64,000 nucleotides of DNA from Promicromonospora sukumoe 327MFSha3.1 (GCF_000385135.1 NZ_ARQM01000010.1:868001-932000); one strand, 5' to 3'. Shown: positions 7,868 to 15,640, counted from the stretch's first letter. Notes: generated by a model from the letters alone, not told the origin. A program made the numbers and translations.

Positions 7868-8389
7868 ATGCCTTCTCTCCCGTTCCGCCGTCAGTGCCGT
7901 GGTCTCGTCGTCGACGCGGAGGACAGCGTCCTGCTCGTCGCGCACGCGATCGACCAGGTGGGCACCGTCTGGATCGGGCCCGGCGGCGGCGTCGACCCCG
8001 GCGAGACCGTCGAGGAGGCGCTGCGCCGCGAGCTCTTCGAGGAGGTGGGGCTGGTCGTGCCGGACGAGCGGCCGCTCGCGCCCGTGTGGACCCGGGAGGT
8101 CGCCTACCCGCCGGGGATGCCGCGGCCCGGTTTCGCCGGGGTGCACGAGGACTTCTACCTCGTGCGCACCGAGCGGTTCGAGCCGACGTCGGGCCTCGCA
8201 CCGGGCACGCCGGGCCACCCGGACGCCGAGGGGATCGTCGACGCGCGGTGGTGGACGCCGGCCGAGCTGGCCGCCGCGGGCGACGACGTCCTGTTCGGGC
8301 CGCGCGGCCTGCCGGAGCTGCTGGCCGTGACCCTCGCCGACGAACGGGCCGGCCTGCTGGGTGGCGAGCCGCGCCGGATCGGGCTCTGA
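7868..8389 (+). CDS. Nudix hydrolase
   Basis: A 173-residue cytoplasmic pyrophosphohydrolase. The full Nudix box Gx5Ex7REUxEExGU is present (GGVDPGETVEEALRRELFEE, then VGL), starting near residue 40 in the pattern IGPGGGVDPGE. The preceding strand FRRQCRGLVVDAEDSVLLV is the usual Nudix entry and DARWWTPAEL the usual exit. The substrate is not predictable. A much longer frame extends upstream through the AraC gene, but that is only absence of stop codons; the ATG at 7868 gives the normal family length. Confidence 0.87.
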   Translation: MPSLPFRRQCRGLVVDAEDSVLLVAHAIDQVGTVWIGPGGGVDPGETVEEALRRELFEEVGLVVPDERPLAPVWTREVAYPPGMPRPGFAGVHEDFYLVRTERFEPTSGLAPGTPGHPDAEGIVDARWWTPAELAAAGDDVLFGPRGLPELLAVTLADERAGLLGGEPRRIGL

Positions 8390-8426
8390 CCAGCCGCGTC
8401 GTGGGCCTCTGATAGCGTCCGGGTCC

Positions 8427-8753
8427 GTGGAACGACATGGTCTCGTGGTCGACGTGGTCCCGGAGAAGCGCGAGGAGTACCTGCGCCTGCACGCCGCCGT
8501 CTGGCCGCAGGTCGAGGCGACCCTCCAGGCGTGCAACGTGCACAACTACACGATCTTCGTGCTGGAGAACACGCTGTTCGCGTACTACGAGTACACCGGC
8601 GACGACCACGAGGCCGACATGGCCCGGATCGCGCAGGACCCGGTGACCCAGGAGTGGTGGACGCACACCGACCCGTGCCAGACCGCCTTCGGCGAGGACG
8701 CCGCGCCCGGCGAGGGCTGGCGCGACATGCAGGAGGTCTGGCACCTGGCCTGA
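8427..8753 (+). CDS. rhaM: L-rhamnose mutarotase
   Basis: A 108-residue protein that interconverts alpha- and beta-L-rhamnopyranose; close relatives also act on L-fucose. Family landmarks: RHGLVVDVVPEKREEYLRLH, AVWPQVEATLQAC, VHNYTIFVLENTLFAYYEY and WWTHTDPCQ. The active-site His and Tyr of the dimeric alpha+beta barrel fall in these blocks. The start is the GTG at 8427: an ATG further in is out of frame, and upstream in-frame codons overlap the Nudix gene end. It is only 37 bp behind the Nudix gene, so co-transcription is possible. No other rhamnose gene is adjacent. Confidence 0.87.
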   Translation: MERHGLVVDVVPEKREEYLRLHAAVWPQVEATLQACNVHNYTIFVLENTLFAYYEYTGDDHEADMARIAQDPVTQEWWTHTDPCQTAFGEDAAPGEGWRDMQEVWHLA

Positions 8754-8766
8754 CCTCCCGGCAGCG

Positions 8767-8803
8767 GGTAACGGAGACGTAGCACTGCTACGCCTGCGTT
8801 ACC
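8767..8803. terminator. Bidirectional terminator hairpin
   Basis: Arms 8767-8784 and 8786-8803 pair at 16 of 18 positions. They lie between the convergent rhaM and membrane-protein genes and overlap the latter's stop codon. Confidence 0.6.
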
Positions 8804-9308
8804 TCCCCGTCCGGGTAGGGCTTTCCCCGCCGGGCGGCGGCCCGGCGGCCGGTGCCGCTGTTCTGCCCGGGATCAGCAGCATGACCGCCAGCACGATCGC
8901 GACGGCGAGCACCACGACCTGGCCCACCGCCTCGTCCGGGGGCAGGTGGCCGAGGTGCGTGACGTGGTAGGCGAAGTGCAGGATCCCGAACACGGTCCAC
9001 GCGATGCCCAGCAGCCGGCAGCCGACCTGGGAGGGCCGGATCAGCCCGTACAGGCTCGCTGCGCCCAGCGCGAGGTACATGGCGCCGTGGTCGCGGACCA
9101 GGTGCTCGTTGTACGGTCCGTCCTTGGAGACCCACTCGCCGAGCACGGACGGGAAGTGGTCGTAGTACGCCTGCGGCAGGAAGTAGGACCACGCGCCCAC
9201 GAAGCCGACGATGACCACCGTCGCGACGAGGGCGCCGTACTGCACACCGCCCACCGGGCGGGTCGCGGTCGCCGCGGGGGTCGGCACAGGGGCCGCGGGG
9301 TCAGTCAT
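8799..9308 (-). CDS. Small four-helix membrane protein coupled to the ECF41 sigma gene
   Basis: About 169 residues with four predicted membrane segments: VQYGALVATVVIVGFVGAWS near residue 25, AMYLALGAASLYGLI, LLGIAWTVFGILHFAYHV and VVVLAVAIVLAVMLLI. The tail is short, basic and Pro/Gly-rich. The ATG at 9308 (or a GTG at 9314) overlaps the stop of the sigma factor gene, so translation is probably coupled. I do not recognise the family with certainty; it resembles small DoxX/DUF4345-like membrane proteins that often sit beside ECF sigma genes. Its role is unknown; it might sense the signal for the sigma factor or be part of its regulon. Confidence 0.7.
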   Translation of the reverse strand: MTDPAAPVPTPAATATRPVGGVQYGALVATVVIVGFVGAWSYFLPQAYYDHFPSVLGEWVSKDGPYNEHLVRDHGAMYLALGAASLYGLIRPSQVGCRLLGIAWTVFGILHFAYHVTHLGHLPPDEAVGQVVVLAVAIVLAVMLLIPGRTAAPAAGPPPGGESPTRTGR

Positions 9309-10284
9309 CGTCACGTCCTTCGTCCGTCCCGGGGATCGGGAGCCAGTGGGTGAGCTTGGCGGGGTTGAGCATGATCCACACGTCGGTGACCAGCTCCTGC
9401 TCGACGCGGAGCGTCATCACGCCGGCCACCTGGTCGCCGGTGCGCAGCACCACGCCCAGACCGTCGGCGGTGGGTTCCAGGTGGTGCGTCAGCTCCGGCA
9501 TCTTGGCGTCGACGCCGAGCACCAGCCGTGCGACGCGCTCGGGGCCCTCGATCACGTTGAGCGCTGCCGTGACGAGCCCGTTGGCGTCGGTGCGCAGCTC
9601 GACGTCGGGCGCCAGCACGCGCATGAGCTGCCGCATGTCGCCCGCCTGCGCAGCGTGCAGGAAGGCCCGGACCGTGCGGTCGTGCTCGTCGCGCGGCACG
9701 GCGGCGGTGCGGTTCTCGCGGACCTGGCGGCGTCCGGTCGCGGCGAGCTGGCGGACGGCGGCCGGCGTCCGCCCGACGATCTCAGCGATCTCGTCGAACG
9801 GCACGGCGAAGACGTCGTGCAGCACGAACGCGACGCGCTGCGCGGGCGTCATCGCCTCCAGGACCACCAGCAGCGCGGTGCTCACGGCGTCGTCGAGGGT
9901 CACCCGGTCCAGCGGGTCGGCGGTGCCGTCGAACAGGTCGGCGGGCAGCGGCTCGGGCAGCCACTGGCCGATGTACCGCTCCCGGCGTCGGCGAGCCGAG
10001 GCCAGCAGGTCGAGGGCGATGCGGCTCGCCACGCGCGTCAGCCACCCGGCGGGGTTGTCGATCGCCCTGCGCTCGGCCTCCTCCAGCCGGTACCAGCGCA
10101 GGTAGGTCTCCTGCACGATGTCCTCGGCGTCGGCGAGGGTGCCCGTCATCCGGTACGCGAGCGAGAGCAGACGGCGGCGCTCGGCGAACACGCCGTCCAG
10201 CCCGGTGTCCGGATCGTCGTGCTGCCCGGTGTCCTTCTCGTCGTCCACGGCCGGTCCTCGTCCTGTCTCGTTCTCGTTCATCAT
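9301..10284 (-). CDS. ECF41-type RNA polymerase sigma factor with C-terminal SnoaL-like domain
   Basis: About 327 residues: sigma region 2 (LLSLAYRMTGTLADAEDIVQ, then ETYLRWYR), region 4 (MTPAQRVAFVLHDVFAVPFD, then EIAEIVGRTPAAVRQLAATG), and an extra NTF2/SnoaL-like domain of about 110 residues. ECF41 hallmarks are visible: the linker motif WLPEPLPADLF and the C-terminal NPAKL element. In this group the fused domain takes over the anti-sigma role. GTG 10287, ATG 10284 and ATG 10281 are all in frame; a predicted ECF41 promoter ends only 7 bp upstream, so the message may be leaderless and I chose the first ATG. The divergent neighbour at 10448 is an NAD(P)-binding protein, the type of gene that ECF41 factors usually control. 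Confidence 0.9.
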   Translation of the reverse strand: MMNENETGRGPAVDDEKDTGQHDDPDTGLDGVFAERRRLLSLAYRMTGTLADAEDIVQETYLRWYRLEEAERRAIDNPAGWLTRVASRIALDLLASARRRRERYIGQWLPEPLPADLFDGTADPLDRVTLDDAVSTALLVVLEAMTPAQRVAFVLHDVFAVPFDEIAEIVGRTPAAVRQLAATGRRQVRENRTAAVPRDEHDRTVRAFLHAAQAGDMRQLMRVLAPDVELRTDANGLVTAALNVIEGPERVARLVLGVDAKMPELTHHLEPTADGLGVVLRTGDQVAGVMTLRVEQELVTDVWIMLNPAKLTHWLPIPGTDEGRDDD

Positions 10285-10290
10285 CACCCT

Positions 10291-10317
10291 GACGACGCAG
10301 CCCCGCGGTGTGTGAGC
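10291..10317 (-). promoter_or_regulatory. Predicted ECF41 promoter (autoregulatory)
   Basis: On the minus strand, -35 GCTCACA (10317-10311), a 16-bp spacer, then -10 CGTC (10294-10291). The ECF41 consensus is TGTCACA-N16-CGTC as I recall it. The -10 lies 7 bp from the sigma gene start. Confidence 0.6.
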
Positions 10318-10337
10318 ACTGTGTGAGCACCGGGCGA

Positions 10338-10364
10338 CCTCACATCCGGGACGGCCGCGTCGTC
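10338..10364 (+). promoter_or_regulatory. Predicted ECF41 target promoter
   Basis: -35 CCTCACA (10338-10344), a 16-bp spacer, then -10 CGTC (10361-10364), facing the gene at 10448. Its architecture is identical to the minus-strand site 20 bp away, which supports both predictions. Confidence 0.6.
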
Positions 10365-10447
10365 AGACCGGTGTTCAGGTCGTGGCGGCGAGCGCGGGCG
10401 GGCCCGCCCCCGCCGCGACACAATGAGGACGGACCGGAGGAAGACCG

Positions 10448-11203
10448 ATGAGGATCGCAGTCGCAGGCGGGACGGGAGCGGTCGGCAGGCATACCGCTCG
10501 GGCGGCGCGCGAGCGCGGGCACGACGTGGTGGTGCTCTCGCGGGCGGACGGCGTGGACGTCACCACGGGACACGGGCTGACGGCGGCGCTGCGCGACGTG
10601 GACACCGTCGTCGACGTCACCAACACGACGACGTTCTTCGCGCGTACGTCGCGCCGGTTCTTCGAGGCCGCGACGCACCACCTGCTCGCCGCCGGGCAGG
10701 CGAACGGGGTGGGCCACCACGTGGCCCTGTCCATCGTGGGCATCGACGGCATGGACGCGTCGTACTACGCGGGCAAGGTCGCCCAGGAGCGCGCCGTGCG
10801 GGCCGGCCAGGTGCCGTACACGATCGCGCGGGCGGGGCAGTTCCACGAGTACGTGGGCCGGCTCCTGTCCAGCCAGAAGGGTCCGGTGGCCGTCATGCCC
10901 ACCGCGCCCATGCGGCCGGTCGCCGCGCGCGAGGTGGGGGAGCACCTCGTCGCGGTCGCGGAGGGCGGTCCCGTGGGGCGCGCCACGGATTTCGTCGGCC
11001 CGCGGGACGAGCAGCTCGCCGACCTCGCCCGGCGGCAGCTCGCGTACGAGGGCGTCCGCCGCCGGGTCTGGGAGGTCACCCTCCCCCTGACCTACACCCG
11101 GGGGCTGGCCTCGGGGGCGCTGCGCGGCGGTCCGGACCGGATCGAGGCTCGGATCACCTTCGACGACTGGCTGGCGAGCGAGGACCACCGGCCGCTCGCC
11201 TGA
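10448..11203 (+). CDS. NAD(P)-binding SDR/NmrA-like epimerase, likely ECF41 target
   Basis: A 251-residue atypical short-chain dehydrogenase with the N-terminal Rossmann motif GGTGAVGRHTARAA and the family blocks VDVTNTTTFF, HHVALSIVGID, YYAGKVAQE (a YxxxK-like pair) and PYTIARAGQFHEYV. It resembles the epimerase/oxidoreductase arm of the carboxymuconolactone decarboxylase-oxidoreductase-epimerase trio found with ECF41 factors. It is divergent from the sigma gene with a matching promoter at 10338-10364 and has a GGAGGAAGACC ribosome region. The substrate is unknown; detoxification of an oxidised or quinone compound is the usual guess. Confidence 0.83.
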   Translation: MRIAVAGGTGAVGRHTARAARERGHDVVVLSRADGVDVTTGHGLTAALRDVDTVVDVTNTTTFFARTSRRFFEAATHHLLAAGQANGVGHHVALSIVGIDGMDASYYAGKVAQERAVRAGQVPYTIARAGQFHEYVGRLLSSQKGPVAVMPTAPMRPVAAREVGEHLVAVAEGGPVGRATDFVGPRDEQLADLARRQLAYEGVRRRVWEVTLPLTYTRGLASGALRGGPDRIEARITFDDWLASEDHRPLA

Positions 11204-11230
11204 CGGCGCCCGCGGGTGCGGCGCGCCCGC

Positions 11231-11791
11231 TCACCACCGCTCGTGCGGGATGCGCTCCAGGACCAGGAGCATGATCACGCCGCTGATCAGCAGGGGTAGC
11301 CACTCCTCGTGCCCGTTCGCGACCTGGATCACGCCGATCACCAGGCAGGGCAGGGCCGCGAGGCCGACGAGCCCGATCACGACGCGGACCGGGGTGGGGA
11401 ACTTGGCCGGCTCGGGCGGCTCGGCGAGGAGCCGCTTCGTCGGGATCGCGCCGGCTGGGTCGGCGCCGGTCGGGACCGCGCTGGCTGGGTCGTTGCCGGC
11501 CGGGGCTGCGCCGGCCCGGTCTGTGGCAGGCGGCTCGGGCTCCGGTACGAGCCCGCGCCGCGTCAGCTCCTCCTCGGTCAGGATCGGCCCCAGCGGGGTG
11601 ACGGCGGTCGCGACCGGACCGTCGTCGTCCTGCCCGACCGCGTAGGAGACCCGCTCGCCGCGCTCCAGGACCTGGGCGCCGTGCGTCAGGACCTCGACCT
11701 GGTGGACGCGCAGGCGCGGCCCGCCGTCGTCCGGCACGACGACGCCCCACCCGGCCTCGGCGTCGTACGCCGTCACGGTCCCCTCGGCCAT
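11231..11791 (-). CDS. Cold-shock-like domain fused to two membrane helices
   Basis: 186 residues. The first ~65 residues (EGTVTAYDAEAGWGVVVPDD, then LRVHQVEVL and RVSYAVGQDDDGPVATAV) have the five-strand pattern of a cold-shock OB fold, with the usual GTV-x-Y-x5-GWG start but without the full RNP aromatic set. A Pro/Ala/Asp/Gly-rich linker of about 50 residues with GNDPASA/GADPAGA-like repeats follows, then helices VVIGLVGLAALPCLVIGVIQ and WLPLLISGVIMLLVL. The start could be GTG 11794 or ATG 11791. The function is unknown; a membrane-tethered nucleic-acid-binding or assembly factor is conceivable. Confidence 0.72.
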   Translation of the reverse strand: MAEGTVTAYDAEAGWGVVVPDDGGPRLRVHQVEVLTHGAQVLERGERVSYAVGQDDDGPVATAVTPLGPILTEEELTRRGLVPEPEPPATDRAGAAPAGNDPASAVPTGADPAGAIPTKRLLAEPPEPAKFPTPVRVVIGLVGLAALPCLVIGVIQVANGHEEWLPLLISGVIMLLVLERIPHERW

Positions 11792-11827
11792 CACGTGCCC
11801 CCTGTGCGGTGTGGTCCGGCCACGACG

Positions 11828-12790
11828 CTAGCGGGGCGGCGGTGCCGCGTCCAGGACCGCCCGGCCCGCCGCGGTCAGCTCGTGGGTGACCGTCCGGCCG
11901 GCGCGGCTGCTGTCGATCAGGCCGGCATCGCGCAGGACGGTCAGGTGCTCGCTGGCGGTCGGGTTCGTGACGTTCACCAGGTGGGCCACCACGGTGGTCT
12001 GCAGCGGCGTGGTCAGCGCGGCCAGGATCCGGGCCCGGGTGGCCCCGAGCAGCCGGTCGAGCGACCGCGGGGTGGCGGGCGCCGACCAGAGGTAGCGACC
12101 CGTGGCCGGGTAGCAGATCGCGGGGGACCAGTGGTCCGACGTCGTGCACTGCACGCGGTCGGTGATGAACAGGGACGGCACCAGGATCAGGCCGTCCGGG
12201 CAGTCGGTCGCGACGTCGACGGCGGACCGGACGGTCACGGTGTCGCCATCGCTGGTCACGGACGGGTGCAGCCGGGGGAGCACGGCGCGCAGACCCTCGC
12301 GGTTGACCTGCACGGCGCGGTCCAGCAGCTCGGCGCGCAGGGCCTGCCGCATGGACGGCCACTCGGGTTCGACGGCCGCCCGCCAGAGCCGGCGCACCGC
12401 GGCGGCGGCGTCGGCCCGGGTGCGTGCAGGGTCGTCGAGCAGCCGGCGGCGGGCCGCGGGTTCGAGACGGGCCGTGGCGTCGACGAGCTCGGCGTGCACC
12501 TGCTCGACCGGGGCGGCGAGCAGGGTGGCCATGCCCTCGTCGAAGCTCGGCTCGCTGGTCGGCGGCGTCGGGTCCAGGAAGTCGGGCCGGTAGGCGCCGT
12601 CCGCCATGAAGACCGTCAGGGCCGACAGGTCCAGACCCGCCAGGCGCTGCCGGCGACGGCGCAGCCACGGGTGGAAGACCGGGTGCCGGCGGGGCTCGGT
12701 CAGGAGCCGGGCGAGGCTGACCACCTCGTGCACCGGCGACATCGCCCACCGCACGCCGGTGGCGCCTGCGCCCAGCCGGTAATGGATCAC
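11828..12790 (-). CDS. ArsR/HTH_5 regulator with N-terminal DUF5937-like domain
   Basis: 320 residues. The long N-terminal domain (HYRLGAGATGVRWAMSPVHE, then VVSLARLL and HPWLRRRRQRLAGLDL) is that of DUF5937-type regulators. The C-terminal ~80 residues form an ArsR winged helix: RARILAALTTPLQTTVVAHL, TNPTASEHLTVLRDAGLI and GRTVTHELTAAGRAVL. The start is the GTG at 12790, which gives the conserved VIHYRLG opening; a longer open frame upstream overlaps the divergent cupin and is rejected. A perfect palindrome (12831-12846) lies between this gene and the cupin gene and is the likely operator. The inducer is unknown. Confidence 0.82.
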   Translation of the reverse strand: MIHYRLGAGATGVRWAMSPVHEVVSLARLLTEPRRHPVFHPWLRRRRQRLAGLDLSALTVFMADGAYRPDFLDPTPPTSEPSFDEGMATLLAAPVEQVHAELVDATARLEPAARRRLLDDPARTRADAAAAVRRLWRAAVEPEWPSMRQALRAELLDRAVQVNREGLRAVLPRLHPSVTSDGDTVTVRSAVDVATDCPDGLILVPSLFITDRVQCTTSDHWSPAICYPATGRYLWSAPATPRSLDRLLGATRARILAALTTPLQTTVVAHLVNVTNPTASEHLTVLRDAGLIDSSRAGRTVTHELTAAGRAVLDAAPPPR

Positions 12791-12830
12791 CGCCTCATTC
12801 TGGGTTGTCGCCGCAGGTGGGACCAGACTG

Positions 12831-12846
12831 TTCGGCCACGGCCGAA
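12831..12846. promoter_or_regulatory. Perfect palindrome TTCGGCC-AC-GGCCGAA
   Basis: A 16-bp inverted repeat with 7-bp arms between the divergent ArsR-type regulator and the cupin gene, 41 bp from both starts. A good candidate for the regulator's binding site. Confidence 0.55.
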
Positions 12847-12886
12847 TCGAGCGCGGCCGGACGTGCCCGCTGCCGAGACTCGGGGC

Positions 12887-13327
12887 ATGACACAGCAAAC
12901 GGCAGAGCACACCGCATCCCGACTCATCCGCCTCGGCGCCAGCGGCTCCACGATCGAGGTCCTCGCGAGCCCGGGGGACACCGACGGGACCCTGAGCCTG
13001 TACCGCTGGCGCCTCGCGCCCTCCAGCCGGGGGCCGGCGCCGCACTTCCACACCACGTTCAGCGAGACGTTCGTGGTCGAGGAGGGCCAGGTCGACTTCT
13101 TCGACGGCGCCACGTGGCGCGCCCTGGGCCCCGGCGACACCGCGTTCTCCGCGCGCGGATCCGTGCACGGGCTCCGCAAGGATCGCGACGAGCCCGCCAC
13201 CGTGCTCATGGTGCTCGCGCCGGGCGTGCGGCGCGAGGACTACTTCGCCCAGCTCGCCACCGCCGGGGAGGCGGACATGGAGCGGCTGCACGCGGAGCAC
13301 GACAACCACTTCGTCGACGAGGGGTGA
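12887..13327 (+). CDS. Cupin-domain protein
   Basis: A 146-residue single-domain cupin. Cupin motif 1 is recognisable as PAPHFHTTFSETFVVEEGQV (HxH with a Glu further on) and motif 2 as GDTAFSARGSVHGLRK, so a bicupin-like metal site with three His/Glu ligands is possible. Such proteins serve as dioxygenases, isomerases or binding proteins, and this one cannot be assigned further. It is divergent from the ArsR-type regulator with a palindromic operator between them, so its expression is probably induced by that regulator's ligand. Confidence 0.82.
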   Translation: MTQQTAEHTASRLIRLGASGSTIEVLASPGDTDGTLSLYRWRLAPSSRGPAPHFHTTFSETFVVEEGQVDFFDGATWRALGPGDTAFSARGSVHGLRKDRDEPATVLMVLAPGVRREDYFAQLATAGEADMERLHAEHDNHFVDEG

Positions 13328-13360
13328 GCCTTCCCCCGGCGTCACCCGCCCGACTCACCT

Positions 13361-13418
13361 TCGAGGCCTAAGTTTCTCGTCTTTGGACGTCTCCAAAGAC
13401 GAGAAACTTAGGCCTCGA
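13361..13418. repeat. 58-nt perfect hairpin (27-bp arms, 4-nt loop)
   Basis: Arms 13361-13387 and 13392-13418 pair perfectly around CGTC. The centre (AAGTTTCTCGTCTTTGGA) is much richer in A+T than the flanks. It lies 34 bp after the cupin stop and 73 bp before the TPR gene. It may be a terminator, but the arm length, perfect pairing and different composition also fit a dispersed palindromic element. Confidence 0.65.
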
Positions 13419-13490
13419 AAGCGAGGGGGCCGCGCCCGCCCGGCCGGCCCGCCCCGCTAGGCTCCCCTCTGTCACGAGGAGGCCCTACCC

Positions 13491-14252
13491 ATGACGTTCA
13501 GCGAGACTGCACGCGCCGCGTTCCGGCGCGGGGACGACGACGCCGTCGCGCGCCTGGCCCGCGACGAGACCGAGCGGGCCCGCGCGGCCGACGACCAGCC
13601 CGCCCTCGTCGAGGCGCTGTACATGAGGTCCCGGCTCGCGATCCGCGCCGGCGACCTCGACGAGGCGGCGCGGATCGCGTCGGCCGCGCTGGCCGCCGCG
13701 ATCAAGACCGGTGACCGCGCCCTGGAGGAGCGCCCGCGGCACGTCCTGGCCGGCGTGACCCGCATGGCGGGCGACCTGCCCCGCGCCCGCGTGCTCTACC
13801 AGGAGAGCATCGAGCTCAACGAGGCCCTCGGCAACGCCGACACCGTCACCTCCGAGCTGCACAACCTCGCCTTCACCGAGCTGGGCCTCGGCGAGCGGAC
13901 GGCGGCGCGCGAGCGGTTCGCGACCAGCCGCGCCCGCATCGTCGCCGGGGACTACCGGGACTTCGTCCCCTACGCCTACGTCGGGGCCGCCGCCCTGGCC
14001 GTGGCCGACGGCGACCTGCCCCGCGCCGCCCGCCTGCTCGGCCTCGCGGAGCGCGCCTTCGCGGACCTCGGCCAGGTCCCCGACCCGGACGACGCCGCCG
14101 AGCTCGCCGCGGTCGAGGCCGCCGTCCGCGACGCGCTCGGTGACGACGGCCTGGCCGACGGCCGCGCGGCCGGATCCCGTCTCGACCCGTGGGACACGCT
14201 GGCGCTCGCGGTACGCGACGGCGCCGAACTCGCTGTACCACAAAGCCCCTGA
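13491..14252 (+). CDS. TPR-repeat protein
   Basis: 253 residues of helical hairpins consistent with four to six tetratricopeptide repeats, e.g. ALVEALYMRSRLAIRAGDLD, RHVLAGVTRMAGDLPRARVL, ELHNLAFTELGLGERTAARE and YVGAAALAVADGDLPRAARL. There is no signal peptide or catalytic motif. Proteins of this type are often detached LuxR/AfsR-like TPR tails, but no ATPase or DNA-binding domain is present here. A GAGGAGG ribosome site precedes the ATG at 13491. It is upstream of and co-directional with the CYP157-like P450 with a gap of about 100 bp; a functional link is unproven. Confidence 0.75.
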   Translation: MTFSETARAAFRRGDDDAVARLARDETERARAADDQPALVEALYMRSRLAIRAGDLDEAARIASAALAAAIKTGDRALEERPRHVLAGVTRMAGDLPRARVLYQESIELNEALGNADTVTSELHNLAFTELGLGERTAARERFATSRARIVAGDYRDFVPYAYVGAAALAVADGDLPRAARLLGLAERAFADLGQVPDPDDAAELAAVEAAVRDALGDDGLADGRAAGSRLDPWDTLALAVRDGAELAVPQSP

Positions 14253-14353
14253 CCAGCAGGAACGCCAGCACGCTCCGCCTCCGGCCCCAGGAGATGAAAG
14301 TGTTCGAGATGAGAAATGCCGGCCCTTCCGCACCACCCGACGGTCATGGTCGG

Positions 14354-15640
14354 ATGACCCCCATGAATCCGCAGACCGCCCGCCACGTCGCCACGCTGGA
14401 GGAGCACAGGGGGCTGACGTCGCTCACGGAGATCACCAGCAGCCCCGACCCGCAGGCGCACTACGCGCGCCTGCGCGCGCAGTGGGGGGAGGTGGCGCCG
14501 GTCGAGATCGAGCGCAAGGACGACGTCGTGGTCCCGGCCTGGCTGGTGCTGGGGCACGCGGAGAACTGTCACGTGATGCGCTCCGAGGTGGACTACAGCC
14601 GGAACGCGGCGAACTGGCGCTGGAACCGCGAGAACCTGCTGCCCGCCGGCACCGCGATCGGCACGTTCGCCCCGCCCGCGCCGCGCCCGACGTCGTTCTA
14701 CCACGACGGCCCCGAGCGCGAGCGGCTGCGCGCGCCGCTCGACGACGCGCTGGCCGCGCTCGACGAGCGCGCCGTGCGGGACCAGACGCGGTACATGTGC
14801 GAGCGCGTCATCGAGCGGATGGGCGACTCCGGGAGCGGCGACCTCGTGAAGGTGTACAGCCGGCCCGTCGGGTTCCTCGCGATGACCACGACGCTCGGGT
14901 TCGACCTGGAGACGGGGGCGCGGCTCATGGCCGACTCCGCCGCCGTGGTCAGCGGCGACGGCGAGCAGGTCGCCAAGGCCCAGGCGTCCACGGCCGCGAT
15001 CGTCATGGAGCACATCGGCCAGCGCCGGCAGGACGGCGGGCAGGACCTCATCGGGCACCTGGTCGGCCACCCCAACTTCGCGCACGACGGCGAGATCGCC
15101 ACCAGCGCGATCGTGCCCGTGAGCGCGGCGGCGATCTTCCTGACGGCCTGGATCACCCAGACGCTGCACCAGCTCCTGGCGGACCGGGAGCTGTCGGCCC
15201 GGATGTCGGGCGGCCGGCTCACGCTGGACGGCACGCTCGACCAGGTGCTGTGGCGCCGCTCGCCCATCGCCCAGTCCCCGGCGCTGCGCTACGCCCGCAA
15301 CGACGTGCAGCTGGGCGGGCGCTCGATCCGCAAGGGCGACGCGCTGGTGCTGGCGATCGCCGCGGCGAACGCCGACCCCGCCGTGCACACCGACGACCTG
15401 TGGGACGAGGTGGACAACCGCTCCCACCTGTCCTGGGGCACCGGTCCGCACGCCTGCCCGGCGCCGCGGCTGGCCCGGCTGATCGCCCGGACCGCCGTCG
15501 ACCACCTGCTGCGGCACCGGGACGTGCAGCTCACCGTGCCCGAGAGCAGCCTGCCCGCGGCGGCCTCGCCGTGGGTGCGGCACGCGGAGAAGCTCCCGGT
15601 GACCTGGCAGCGGGCCACCGACCGCGGGGCGTTCCGCTGA
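14354..15640 (+). CDS. CYP157-like cytochrome P450 lacking the ExxR motif
   Basis: About 428 residues with a P450 fold. The heme-binding loop LSWGTGPHACPAPRLARL carries the cysteine ligand (C368 from this start), and the preceding HTDDLWDEVDNRSH plus LGGRSIRKGDALVLAIAAAN are normal meander and K'-strand blocks. The K-helix, however, reads DQVLWRRSP (296-304) where P450s have ExxR: the Glu is Gln and the Arg is Trp. The I helix (VSAAAIFLTAWITQTLHQLL) lacks the acid-Thr pair. Both losses match the Streptomyces CYP157 family, described as the P450 family without ExxR. Starts at 14294, 14354 and 14363 are possible. Expected products are hard to predict; such P450s may have non-standard or electron-relay roles. 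A CYP154-like P450 lies convergent at 15694-16884. Confidence 0.8.
   Translation: MTPMNPQTARHVATLEEHRGLTSLTEITSSPDPQAHYARLRAQWGEVAPVEIERKDDVVVPAWLVLGHAENCHVMRSEVDYSRNAANWRWNRENLLPAGTAIGTFAPPAPRPTSFYHDGPERERLRAPLDDALAALDERAVRDQTRYMCERVIERMGDSGSGDLVKVYSRPVGFLAMTTTLGFDLETGARLMADSAAVVSGDGEQVAKAQASTAAIVMEHIGQRRQDGGQDLIGHLVGHPNFAHDGEIATSAIVPVSAAAIFLTAWITQTLHQLLADRELSARMSGGRLTLDGTLDQVLWRRSPIAQSPALRYARNDVQLGGRSIRKGDALVLAIAAANADPAVHTDDLWDEVDNRSHLSWGTGPHACPAPRLARLIARTAVDHLLRHRDVQLTVPESSLPAAASPWVRHAEKLPVTWQRATDRGAFR

Noticed and set aside
6806-8389. Apparent long fusion protein ending in the Nudix domain
   Set aside because: The N-terminal part is an out-of-frame reading of the AraC gene; the ATG at 7868 gives a normal Nudix protein.
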